A DNA stretch of 64,000 nt. Source: Bryopsis sp. KO-2023. Its lineage: Eukaryota; Chlorophyta; Ulvophyceae; Bryopsidales; Bryopsidaceae. Below the pieces are notes generated by a model that ran no database searches, was not told where the DNA came from, and saw nothing but the letters and a program-made list of their open reading frames with translations. Shown here one piece after another: positions 33,896 to 44,800 of the stretch; position 1 is the stretch's first letter, and every line of letters begins with the position of its first letter. The position numbers and the translations under genes are program-made. The DNA is taken from the NCBI GenBank assembly GCA_030272585.1, contig BSYQ01000001.1:8819001-8883000 (forward strand), given 5' to 3'.

Positions 33896-36800
33896 AGAGG
33901 GGACAGTTTTTCATTTTTATGTGTGTGAAAAGGGAGTTAGACATATCAAGATGCGTAATAACGGGATGGGCTGTTTAAAAAAGCCGTCAAAATAGTGCTT
34001 TTTTTTCTATTTTGGGTGGGGTTTCCAGGGGGCAGAATAGTGCTTTTTTTTCTATTTTGGGTGGGGTTTCCAGGGGGCAGGGTAGTAAGGTTGTGTCGAG
34101 GGAGGTGGGGTTGATGTAGAATGCTCCATCCATATGATCTATGTCGATACAGTGGAGTTTTGTTTCAATTTCAAACTGGCATCGAGCCATCATTGTCTGT
34201 GCAGTGGGGTGACAGCTGTCCAATCAAGATTTCTGAAATTACGTAGTTCCTTTTCTTCCTTCTTCTTTGTCCAACACCCTCTAGCCAGCCACTTGCTCTT
34301 GTGAATTGAATAAATATGTAGATTTTTTTTCCTCCTTTCATTCTTAAACCAAAAAACACACATATGCAATTCCAAGAAATTAGCTCCTCCTCCATCGCCG
34401 CCACCATAATTCTCTCAAAAAAAAGCAACGAAAGAGGAATCAATGTTTTTTTCCAACCTTTTTTTTTCTTTAATTATAAATCCTCCTCCCCTGTTGCTCT
34501 CTTGCGGAAAAAAAAAAGAAAAAAAACAATCAAGACATATATACATGAATCAACCAATCCCAATTCAACTAATGACATTAGCATTTGAAACAGCAAAACC
34601 CCCGCTCTTTCCCCCTGAACCCCCCCCCCTAAATCCGCTTTTTTTTTCTTTTTTTTTTCAAACTGTTTCGAAACTCAAGCCCAAGTTTTTTTAAATCCCC
34701 AATATTTTGAGCTCTTTCTTTAAGAGAAGAATAGTTAAAAGGAAAAAAAAAAGGAAAACTGATAGGAAAAGGAGGAAAAAAAATGAAAAAGCAATCAATA
34801 GCTTTTATGGGTTTTAAGACATAAGAGGTAGCAGCTCTTTTTCGATTTCTTTGTTCTTTCTTGTTTGGGTTTATTTTCGTTATATATGTATATATCTATA
34901 AATATTTTTCCCCCTCCCCAGCCCTGAGAACTGGATTTCTCTCTCTCTATCTCTCTCTCTTTTTGATCTTTTTTTTCTTCTTTCTTTTCCCTTCCATTAA
35001 AAACACAAAAAAAAAACAAAAACACACACACAAACCAAAAAAAAGTTTCCTTTTTCTTTTTTAACCTTTCAAAAAGCCATAAATTAAAACACAAACCTAA
35101 AGCCATCAGCTGCTTTTTTTCTCTTTTTTTTTTTTTGCTGTTACTCCCCTCTCCCCCCCCCCCCCGGAAACCATAATTCTTCCCCAAATTCCCATAGCTT
35201 ATTTTTTTACAGTCTCTTGTAAAAAGACATGTCGCATGCTAATATTTTTTGCACGAAAAAAGCGCACTTGGAAAAACACACACAACCTCACCGTCACATC
35301 ACCCATACAGATATTTTCTCTTCCATTCATTGATGTTTTTTTTCTTTCCCCCCATTTTTAAATAGTGAACACCCCCCCAAACCCAAATCACCCCCCAAAC
35401 TGGCCAAACAAAACAAACCCCCCGAAAAAAAAAAACCAAAAGAATACCAATGATAAGATACCCTCTGTCTTGTCTTTTGTGTATATATATATATGTATAT
35501 TTTTAGACATATTTTTTTTCCCCTTTGCTTTCCCATCGATGACCAGATATCAAATACAAAGTCACCCCCCTCCGGTTTTTTCTTTTGCTTTCCTTCTTTT
35601 CTTTTTGTTAGTCATAGTTCTTTGTCCCTCCCTGTTCTATCTTAATTCTTTTTTTCCCCCTTCTTTCTTCTTTTTTGTTACCTCTCTGTTTAAAAATCAA
35701 TCGCCCATGATTGAGTGTCGGTGGTTTTTCCTTTTTCTTTCTTTTTTTTTTCGTCAGCAAATATCACGGTTTCCAAAAAAAACAACAATTGGATGGAGAA
35801 AACGGGCGAACGTGACTTTTTACATAGAATTGCAATGAAATTCCCGAAAATGTTTTTGCAATTCTCACTCAGTCTCACCCTTTTCTTTCGTCTTCTTTTT
35901 TTTATTATTTAATCAAGTGTAATGAAATGAAATGAAGCTCCGGTGTTCCCTTTTTTTTTGTTATGTCCCCCCCCCCCTTTTTCTCACCATTTGGCATTTT
36001 TTCTCTTTTTTTTTAAAGCTTCTTTGTTATAAAAACCATAATTCTTCGTCGACTATCATTTTTCGCCTGAATTTTTTTTTTTTTAACCCCCCACCACACC
36101 ACACCACACACATGCATACGTCACCTCGAGAAATTTGTTTTAATTTCTTTCGAGAGTCCATCGGCTTCATCGTTTGCCTCTATGAAAATGAAAGCCACTA
36201 TTACGTTTTTCTCTCTCTGTTTTTCTCTCTTTTTTCTTTCTTTTTTCCTTTGTTACACAAAATGCATCTTTCCTATTATAAAAAAAAAGGTCACCTTTCT
36301 TTTTCCCCTTTTTTTTCTTTTTTCTAACTCAAAAACAGAACACACACGCACACACACACATAATGGATGTATTGCTGTTGTGCCGACATTTTACACATCC
36401 ATAACCAGAGTTCGTTTTTTTTTCCTTTTATCCTTTTTCCCCAATTGCGTTCTTGCCTCTCATATCAACCCATCGGGAGAAGAAAAATCGAAACATCTCA
36501 AACCAAACCATAATATAACCTTTGGGTTATATTTAAAAAAATAAAAAAAAGAGAAAAAAAAAGAGAAAGATAAGAAAAAAAGACACACAAAACAGAAAAA
36601 TTGACAAAACAATTGATGTCAGGTCAAAAACAGGAATGATATGGCCAATAACGATTTTCGTTTCGGAATTTTTCCTATGATTGTTTCTCGCTTGCCAAAA
36701 AGAAAAAAAAACCTTACCTTCCAAATTAAATCCCATTCCCTTTTCTTCTTCTTTGTTTTTTCCTGTTTCAAGAAAGAAAAAGAAATAATTTTCGACCTCC

Positions 36801-37577
36801 GCAGTTCCTACCAAACATTGAGAATCGAATCGACCACTCCCTGAATCTTTCCAAGTGTTTTGTTTTCTCTCTCTCTTCCTCGCTTTTTTTTCCCCTTTCT
36901 TTTTTTTAGTTCTTAGTTCATCTCTCCCCACCACAATCCAAACTTTCACTTCTTTTTTTTTCCTTTACATTTTTCCGAGTCTCAAACGGAGAAGCACAAA
37001 ATATAGCCATTTCCTTTTCCCTTTCTTTTTTTTTTTCTCTCCCCTCGCCAAGTTTCTTCTTTTCTTTCCCCTTCCATTTAGATTTCCCATTTAAAAGTGC
37101 CTAACATTTCTTTTTTTTTTTTAACTTCTCTCCTTCCCGAAAACGAAAAGAGGGTGGCGAGTGGAAAAGGGGGGAGGGAAAACAGGGAGGAAAACTAGAA
37201 TCGAACAGCTCTTTTTGTTTTTCTCAAAATGTACAATTTCGCAAATCTATTTCCCGGAGAAAAAAAAGCATGAAATCCACCACCGGCGCAAAAATTCAAC
37301 AAACGACCCTCTTTCCTTGTTTCATTTCTTCCTCGCCCCCTGTCAGACTCTCTCTTTTTTTTTCTTTTTTAATATTCCCCCCCTCCTCCTCCTCATATCA
37401 TCATACCTTTTGGATCAAAAGAAACGAGAAGAAGAAGAAGAAGAAAGAAGCAACCCCCCCCTTTTCCTATCCTTCCCGAAACCCCCTCTCTCAATTTCCC
37501 CCACACACACACACACACCAAAAACGAAAAAAAGAAACAAAACGAAAGACGAGTGAATGCAAATTATCATCGGTCCA
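33896..37577. other. 3.7-kb convergent intergenic region, largely low-complexity T/C- and A-rich
   Basis: This lies between IMP3 (+) and the T1/BTB gene (-). After a 45-bp tandem duplication (33991-34080), the sequence from about 34400 onward is made of poly-T, poly-C and poly-A runs mixed with TTTCTTTT and CACACA tracts. No splice-linked coding sequence or RNA gene was recognised. It is the longest gene-free stretch in the window. Confidence 0.6.
33991..34080. repeat. Perfect 45-bp tandem duplication
   Basis: 33991-34035 is repeated exactly at 34036-34080; the unit begins AATAGTGCTTTTTTTTC and ends CCAGGGGGCAG. It lies about 100 bp after the IMP3 stop codon, so it is likely in the 3' UTR. 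The lack of divergence implies a recent event. Confidence 0.95.
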
Positions 37578-39311
37578 TCATTTCAAAATATGCGATCCGG
37601 GAACTTTCTTGATGTTTTGAATTCTGATTTCGTCGTTATTTCCATACAATACAACTTGGAGCCGCCACTGGTTTCTGGGAAGATCCACCAGCTGGTATTC
37701 TTGGTTAGCACCGGTGACGTGAAGAGTGAGGGTGTTGTATCGGGGCCGGCAATCCAAAGTCATTACGACTTCAGTGGCTTCGCACAATACCCCTGATTTG
37801 AATCCCTTATAGCTTCTGGTGCTTTTACCAGCGATCCAAGTGTTACCATTAGTTGACCACCCGAAGCTCCCCTGCCTGCACAAAAAAAAGTAACCAAAAC
37901 AAAACTCGGGAAATCAAACGACATGTCGAGGGGAAAGAAATCGGTTGCGACTGAACCCCCCCCCCCCCCAAAAAAAAAAAGCTTTATAGGTCCCCCAAAA
38001 AAAATAAAAAATAATAATAACAAACTACTAAATGAAAAAAAAAAACTCCTTCCAAGAGGATGACTGCAGGATTTTATTCTGTAACCATCTGAAAATAATA
38101 ATGATGATTCGTTTTTCAACAAGAAGAAGAAAAAAAAGAACTCACTTCTCGTGACTATTTCTCGTCGCAGGGTAGTCCTCCGGAATAACCCCAAACATCA
38201 TCCACTTGTACGAGTTTCGCAGCTGTTCGATTTTCAATCGAAACTCCACCACCTCATTAACAAATACACCGTGTCCGAAGACGCTCTGATAGGCATCCTT
38301 TCCGGCTTTCTGCACCGCTCTCAATCCATCATCCATCACCACAACTTCTGCGGTTTTGAGCTCATCGCTGAATCGCTTGAGCTCAGGATAGATTAGCTCT
38401 TCCAGGCCCAAGTAGCGAGCTAACAATCTAAAATTAGCGCCTTCGTCCCCCCGGATTTCTGGCAGCGGAGCGGGTGATTCTGGGCTGGAATGCTGCACAC
38501 CACACAAACAACCCACCCTGAACACTCTCGAAATCCTGTTTCTTTCTGCTGGAAGGAATTCTTCCAAGAAAAGAAAAACATCGATATACGTGCGGTACAA
38601 CTCCTTTCAATTTTTCACTATTTTTTTTTTTTGAAAAGGGGAAGGAGACCTGTCTAAGCGATGAATTTGCAACTGGTGGATTTTGCTACCCACCCACCTG
38701 TAATGCCCAGAGAAAATCCAGTATTTTTTCGAAACAATAAGGGTTGTAATCGAGGAAAACCCTTCCATCTGAATCCCTCTCGAGTCTGTCCTCCCATCGG
38801 CCGCTGAACATATATTGCAGCAAGCAACCATCCACCTGGATCACCCCCAACACACCTCACTCACTCACTTTGCAGCAGAAATTACACTCACACAAAACCC
38901 CCCCCATTCTGGCATATATCCACCAGCGACCGACCGATCAATTCTCCTCCAAATCTCTGCCGAAAAAAAAAAAAACTTCTCTCTTTAGAATAGATTTTGC
39001 AATGATGTGAGGAAGAGGGGATAAAAGGTTTTTTTCCACAGAACTGTCCAGTCCAGTCCAGTGCTTCCGAGGTTTTGTGGGGTTACCTGGCAAAGGGTGG
39101 ACCTCCTCGTTTCCATAAGCCTTCCCCTCACGTTCAACTTTATGATGTCGCTCTCTTGAGACGTGAGACACTGCATAACCTCCTTCTCTGCCTCAAACTC
39201 CGCTTTCTCCTCTTGCAGCCGCGCCATATCGGTCTTTACTTGTTCTATCCTATCCTGCAGCTTCGCGTTGAGCTGCTGAGTCAAGTCCGTCAATTCAGAC
39301 AGGTCCTCCAT
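37578..39311 (-). CDS. T1-type BTB (KCTD-like) protein with C-terminal SPRY-like domain
   Basis: Four exons (39311-39087, 38835-38698, 38492-38146, 37875-37578) give 1008 nt, 335 aa. Residues 1-55 form a coiled coil (LTQQLNAKLQDRIEQVKTDM). A T1/BTB domain follows: IKLNVRGRLMETRRSTLCQ, MFSGRWEDRLERDSDGRVFL and DYNPYCFEKILDFLW. This fold makes oligomers, and KCTD proteins commonly link substrates to cullin-3 ligases. The C-terminal 190 residues include FGHGVFVNE, GSFGWSTNGNTWIAGK and WRLQVVLYGNNDEIRI, resembling a B30.2/SPRY-like beta sandwich that could bind a target. The role as a cullin-3 adaptor is inference. The start is the first ATG, giving an intact coiled coil. Confidence 0.85.
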
Positions 39312-40637
39312 TCAAGACTGGAGAGAAACGGAACGAATAGACAAAACCAACAGAACAACACAAGCCCGTGTCAAAAGGGGGGAAAAAACCGATAAAGGCG
39401 AAAGTATCTTTTCTTTTCACCTGGTTGGTGCCAGGTCAAAAGCCTCGTACGGCACACGAGTTGGGGGACCCGTCACGGTGGAAAGCAGTTTCTGTTGGAT
39501 TAGGGGGGAAAGCGCGAGTTTCTGGCTTCGAACGCCCTTCGCGAAAGGAAAACGAAAACAAAACCCAAACCCAACGCGAGATGCGTTCGCGAAAAGCGTC
39601 GTCAATACAGATCCTAGAGTGCCGCGAAGACAAAAGCGTGGAGAGAAACGAAGAGTGGGGGGCCAGTGGTCGAACGAATTTCGTGATGACAGCGGAACTG
39701 CGGCAGTACCTTGACGACGAATTAGGGCAACAAAAAACAATAACCCCGCAGCTGAAGAAGTGTTTAAACTCTTTTGTCAGAAGTTGAAATAGAAAGATAC
39801 AAAACGAGGGAGAACAAGGATACCCCACTCCAGGATCAGGTCTGACACTCTTCACACCCCACGGCGTCTTCCTCGTATTTCCCCAGTCTGCGCGTGAAAG
39901 GACTGACCAGCAAGCACCTCCGCTGGGCGTTCGCCCCCGAATCCAGCAATACCGCTTCTCACCTGAAGCAGGCCGTCCCCGCAATTCACGGCGCCCCTTT
40001 TAATCCCTTCCACTTTGCTAACGAGAAGAACTCTCCGCTCGAGGATTCGGGTCCAGGAAAGCCCAGGGTTTTCTTGCTTTATCTAACTGAGGAAATCTCC
40101 TTTGGGACAAGGGTGCTCTACTGAACTTTGCGTGAACTGGCTTTTGCTGAAAAGTACGCGGGCGGGTTTCGACACGCTGAAAAGGAAAGAGGCCGGCTGG
40201 CGCAAATAGACACCTAATATATAAAACCCTGAACTGTTGGAAGCGCGCCCTGTGACACGAATGAACGAATTGTGGGTGTCCCGTGATCGAGGATGGGGGA
40301 AAGAAAGACAGAAGCAAATGGGGTTACTGTTCGAAAGCTGTGAGTCTTTCAAAAGGAAAACGGCGAAACACACACAAACTCCCTTGATGCCTCGTTTCAA
40401 AATGCTTGCTTCCTCATAACATCTTCTTCATTTACTCCCACTCAAGCTGTCCATTTCACTCTGAACTGGTGGTCAATGCCCAGAACACTTTGAAATGGTG
40501 CTAGGCTGGCTCCCATCACCATTTTGCCAGAAAGCATCCACAAGAAAGCAAAGCCACGTGGAGCATTCCGAACCCAATAAAAAAAAAAACCCACCCCCCT
40601 CGAATTGGTGGAAGTGTGAGAAACAGCTGCACTGCTG
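39312..40637. promoter_or_regulatory. Divergent intergenic region, T1/BTB gene / dihydroneopterin aldolase
   Basis: About 1.3 kb between divergent start codons; promoters of both genes are expected here. Overlapping open frames at 39368-39984 on both strands are GC-richer than the neighbouring noncoding DNA, but none links to a recognisable protein. They may be 5' UTR or an unrecognised small gene. Confidence 0.4.
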
Positions 40638-41479
40638 ATGGCGCGTGTTGCTGGGCTCGCTCGCTGTTTTCCTTCGCTCTTGGGTTTGAAACGGGGTCCC
40701 TCACTTCTTCGTACACCGCTTGCCAGGGGCTTTGCGTCGGCGCCCGTGGACGCCGCAGAACGCAGAGACAGGATAGAGCTGCGAGATCTAGCTTTTCACG
40801 CTTTCCACGGTGTCCTGCCCGAGGAGCGTACGTTGGGGCAAATATTCCAAGTCGATGTGACGATGTTTTGCGACCTGAGAAAGGCTGGAGCATCAGACGA
40901 GGTCGAGGATACCACCGACTACTCGGAAATCTTCAAGTGAGTTGGAGATTTTTCTGGCTGGCTTGTGCAGTTTACTTCTTTTTTTTTTTTGAGCAGTTAT
41001 CTCAGAAGTGAAATGATGACCTTCCCCCCCCCCCCCTAAAGGAATGGTTCTTTTTCATTTTTTCTGAAAAGAACTTGTAAAACAACAGTAAAAAATTTGA
41101 TAATTGATGATGGAACCTGTCCAATGGCTGTTAAGGTGGGCATTGAATCAGACAGGTGAGGCAGATCATGGAAGGGGATCCTGTGAATTTGATCGAGCAT
41201 CTTGCTGAGAGGATAGCTCAAGATATTCTAAAAGAACACGCCCGTGTAAAAGAGGTGGAGGTGGAGGTCAGAAAACCTCAATGTGCAATCCCTGGAATGC
41301 ATGCATCACATGTCGGTATGTGGCTCTTCTGAGCTCCGATTTTCTTTGTGGTGGTGTTCCCTGATTTTTCAGGACCCTTATCTTTCTTAAAATAGATCAT
41401 TTCTTTTTGCATTTCTCTGGTCTAATGTCGGTGCATGTTGTTGTTTTTTTGTGCAGGAGTTGCGATCAGGAGACCTTGA
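40638..41479 (+). CDS. folB: Dihydroneopterin aldolase (FolB), probably mitochondrial
   Basis: FolB cleaves 7,8-dihydroneopterin to 6-hydroxymethyl-7,8-dihydropterin and glycolaldehyde in folate synthesis. Three exons (40638-40936, 41152-41315, 41457-41479) give 486 nt, 161 aa. The core is IELRDLAFHAFHGVLPEERT with the catalytic Glu, then LGQIFQVDVTM and DTTDYSEIFK. It continues with NLIEHLAERIAQDIL and the catalytic Lys in EVEVRKPQCAIPG. The last exon adds only GVAIRRP, the usual C-terminal strand. The first ~35 residues (MARVAGLARCFPSLLGLKRG) are basic and amphipathic. This agrees with plant folate synthesis being mitochondrial, though known plant aldolases are often cytosolic. It is a stand-alone enzyme, not fused to later pathway steps. 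Confidence 0.95.
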
Positions 41480-41830
41480 GAAAATTCAAGCCAAGCTAAT
41501 AGAATAGAAAGCTTGCTGCTGGGGAGAGAAATTGTCATGGGTCCCACTGACCTACAAATTGATAATGCTAGAAAAGCCCGTGATATGGGCAGAGTTCCTG
41601 GGGGGAAATAGGGTCAAGACTACTGGGTTGAGACGGCGGTTTGCATAGAGTTCAAAGATAATTTTTCGGCCAAGGAGCAGGCTGTGGCGAGAGGAGGGAG
41701 AGATACAAGTTCTGATTCGCACAATCTGTTGTGATAAAAAGACAAGCTTCAGATGACAGGGTCGGCATTTTTCACATTAGCTCCTCCAATGGACAGTTGA
41801 ACTGTGACCTGTGATTTCGCATTCACGTGC
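41480..41830. other. Convergent intergenic region, folB / kinesin-like gene
   Basis: Short region containing the 3' flanks of both genes; no feature is recognised. Confidence 0.5.
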
Positions 41831-44800
41831 TCAAGGTTTGAGCTTTTCCCCAATTTCTGCCAGAATCTCGGAGGCAGTGCTGGAAACTCTTGAGACAGCC
41901 GGGATCAAATCATCGGGGGATTTTGCGTCGCCATCACCGAGTGCTGCGGACGGCTTGAAGAGCTCGACGATTTCCGAAACTGCTCTGGGTGGGGTGGAAA
42001 TCTCAGAATGGAGGCTGTCAAAGTTGGTGCTCCATTTGCGGGACGATCGGCCCAGCAACTCTGCCGCTGTCGATGGCCTGAATGCAGAACCGTAGAATTG
42101 CTGTAAAGTGGGATTTTTTTATCATTAAGAAACATCAGCATTGATGCTGCTGCTTTTCAGCACGAGGGATGGAGGTCCCCCACCTGGTGGATAGGGTTGA
42201 TGGCTCTGGTCGTGCAGTGAGGGTTCGGTGCAGCATGTTCTCTCTACGCTGCTGTCTCAATGACTCTTGCGTTCTAGCCTGCTTTGCAGCCAAAACCATG
42301 GAGTCCAGTCGGGATTGCTCAATTTGCCTCTGTGACAAAAAGGACTCGTTAGATTCTTGTTTTTCCGTCATTGGATAACCTTTCCTTGCATTTTCAGTGA
42401 GTTTTTTTCAAAGACAGCACACTCGTACCTTCAGGGAAGTGACGGTGTGATTTTGCTCGTCGTTTTCTCTGGAGAATCTGGTGTTCGCAGCGGTCAATGA
42501 TTTTATTTCGTCCTTCAACGAGGCTGCTTGCTGCTGGTATTGATCTCTTTCCGCAACAACTGTTGATATGTGGAAAAAACGGAAAACAAGTAAATAAATA
42601 TCACTCCAGAAGCATCAGTTGGGATTTTCACAGCGGTGGTGGTGGTTTGGACAAACATACATTGTGCGAGTTCCTCCCTCAGGTATTTGATGGATTCTTG
42701 GTTGGCCGAGTTTTCGTTGATGGTCTTTCTCATTCTCCTCTTATCGTCCTCCAGCTCTTCGATGGTCAAACGAAGCTCTGCAGTTTCCTTAGACAGCTCA
42801 CTGGATCGTATTTCCAGCTCTCCCTTTTGGGATTTGAGAATTTCGATGTCAGACCGAAGGCGAGCCTCTTCTCGGGCTCCATCAGCAGCCATAGTATCAA
42901 TCTTTTCTGTGACCAGCTTCACATTGTTCTGAACATGCAAGAGGGGGTTCAGCAACTGGTAAGCGGGCAGATGGGGTCGAGGGAAAAAATGTCATGTGAT
43001 TCTGATTGGGATTGTCACCACACCTCGGCATTGAAGAGTTTTTCCTCGATTCTCTCCAATTTGCGTTTGGCATTTTCCAGCTCAGCATCGCTGTCAGCCT
43101 TTGCCCTTGTCAGCTTGGTCAGAGCATCGCGACCGGTCCGGACCTCCTCCTCGAGTCTGTTTCGCTCCTCTCTGCCACTCGAGATCTGGCCCTGAAACAA
43201 ACAATCCTGATAAATTAGCCGGTGCTGATGAAGCATGGTTTCCATGCATTGGTATCTGTGGTGGTGAACAAGAGCTCCACTCACAGATGCAAACAGATTT
43301 CGAGAAACCCTACTCGCTTTTCCTCCTCGGATCGCTCGAGTAAATCGATCTCCTGCTGCAGTCTGAGAACCTTTTGATGCTCCTCATTCAGGGTGGATTG
43401 AGTCCAATCCATCCGTTTCTGAACATCATCCAGCTCGCCCTTGAGATCACCATTTGACCTCCTCAAGCCTTGCTCCACTATCGCAAGGTCAGCTGTTTCT
43501 GCCTGGCACCCACACCACACAGTCACACCGGCACCTCCTTACGGCGAGGGAACCCATCATGCAAAAAGCCCTAATCATACCTGCAATCGCTCGCATTGCC
43601 CACTCAGGCTGGCACCCTTTTCTTGCAAGTCTCTGAGCTGATTGGCAAGGGACTCCCTATCTGCCCTCAGTCCAGAAATAGCTTCATCTTTGGTTTTGAT
43701 TTCCAGAACATTCAATCTTTCTGCGCTCCTCAGGGCTTCTACATCTTGTCTCATGGATTCACAGAGAGCTCGAGAAGCACTAAGTTGCTCTTCCAGAATT
43801 TTCTGGTGGGTGTTGAGCTGTGCGCCAACTTCTTCAGACTTGATGCACCTGTCCAGCATCCAAGTTCAACTCAAATCTCTAGGTCAGCAAATATGCACCC
43901 AGCAACCATTCATCTGTTGGAATTCAGGGTTCTGATTTACCTCCTCATTGTTTCCTCACATCTGGCTTGGTTGCCACTGTTTTCGGTTTCAACATTTTCC
44001 AAGCACTCAACGAGAGCCGTCAGGTTTCTCCTCCATTTCTGAATCGGAGCAAAGCCGTTTGTATCAACATTCGGGTCTTCATCTTCTTGTGTGTTATTTT
44101 CGTGTTCAGTGGATGGCCTGAACTCCGGCAGACACCCATGCCGGCCTGCTTGAACCTCCATTTCCGCCATGAGGCATTTCACTTCATCCATTGCAGATTG
44201 GATGGCTTCCAGATCCGAGGTGCGGTGTTTGTACGTGACAAGCTGTACGGTGGACAGTACGTCAGTTAAGGAGCAAGTTCTACAAGCAAATCAAGCACAC
44301 CAAAAACAGCCACCAGGAGTGACCTTTGTCATGTTTGAATCGGGAGATCACCTCAAGCTCGTATGTCGCAATGTCGCTCCTCAAGATGTCGTTCCTCGCG
44401 CGACTGGATCGTATGTCTTCTTCCAACCCCTCCACGCGAGCCTTGAGATTCTGGCTGTTGCTTTCTGCTCGATCCAATGCCATTCGCGCCGCCTCCAGAT
44501 CAACCGTGAGCTTCTCTATCTTTTCGTCCACCTCCCACTTGTCATCTTGAAGACGGATGCGTTCTTGGCGGGTGGCTTCCAAGGCTCTCCTGAAGTCGTG
44601 ACATTCATCCCGGAGGCGATCAGCTTCGCATGCCTTATCCTCAAGGCGTTTGAGCTCGGCGGCTTGCGTCTTGCGAATCGATTTCTCTGTCTGGGCTTTC
44701 TTAGCCGCCTCTGATGCTTTCGTTTTCAGGCGTTGCGCTTCTTCGCTCAGCTCGTGGATCTACACCACGATCCATGCCATATCAGTTTTCCACACTGAAA

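Noticed and set aside
34861-37556. Many Phe/Ser/Leu-rich or Lys-rich open frames
   Set aside because: They are translations of poly-T, poly-C and poly-A runs and have no domain signal.
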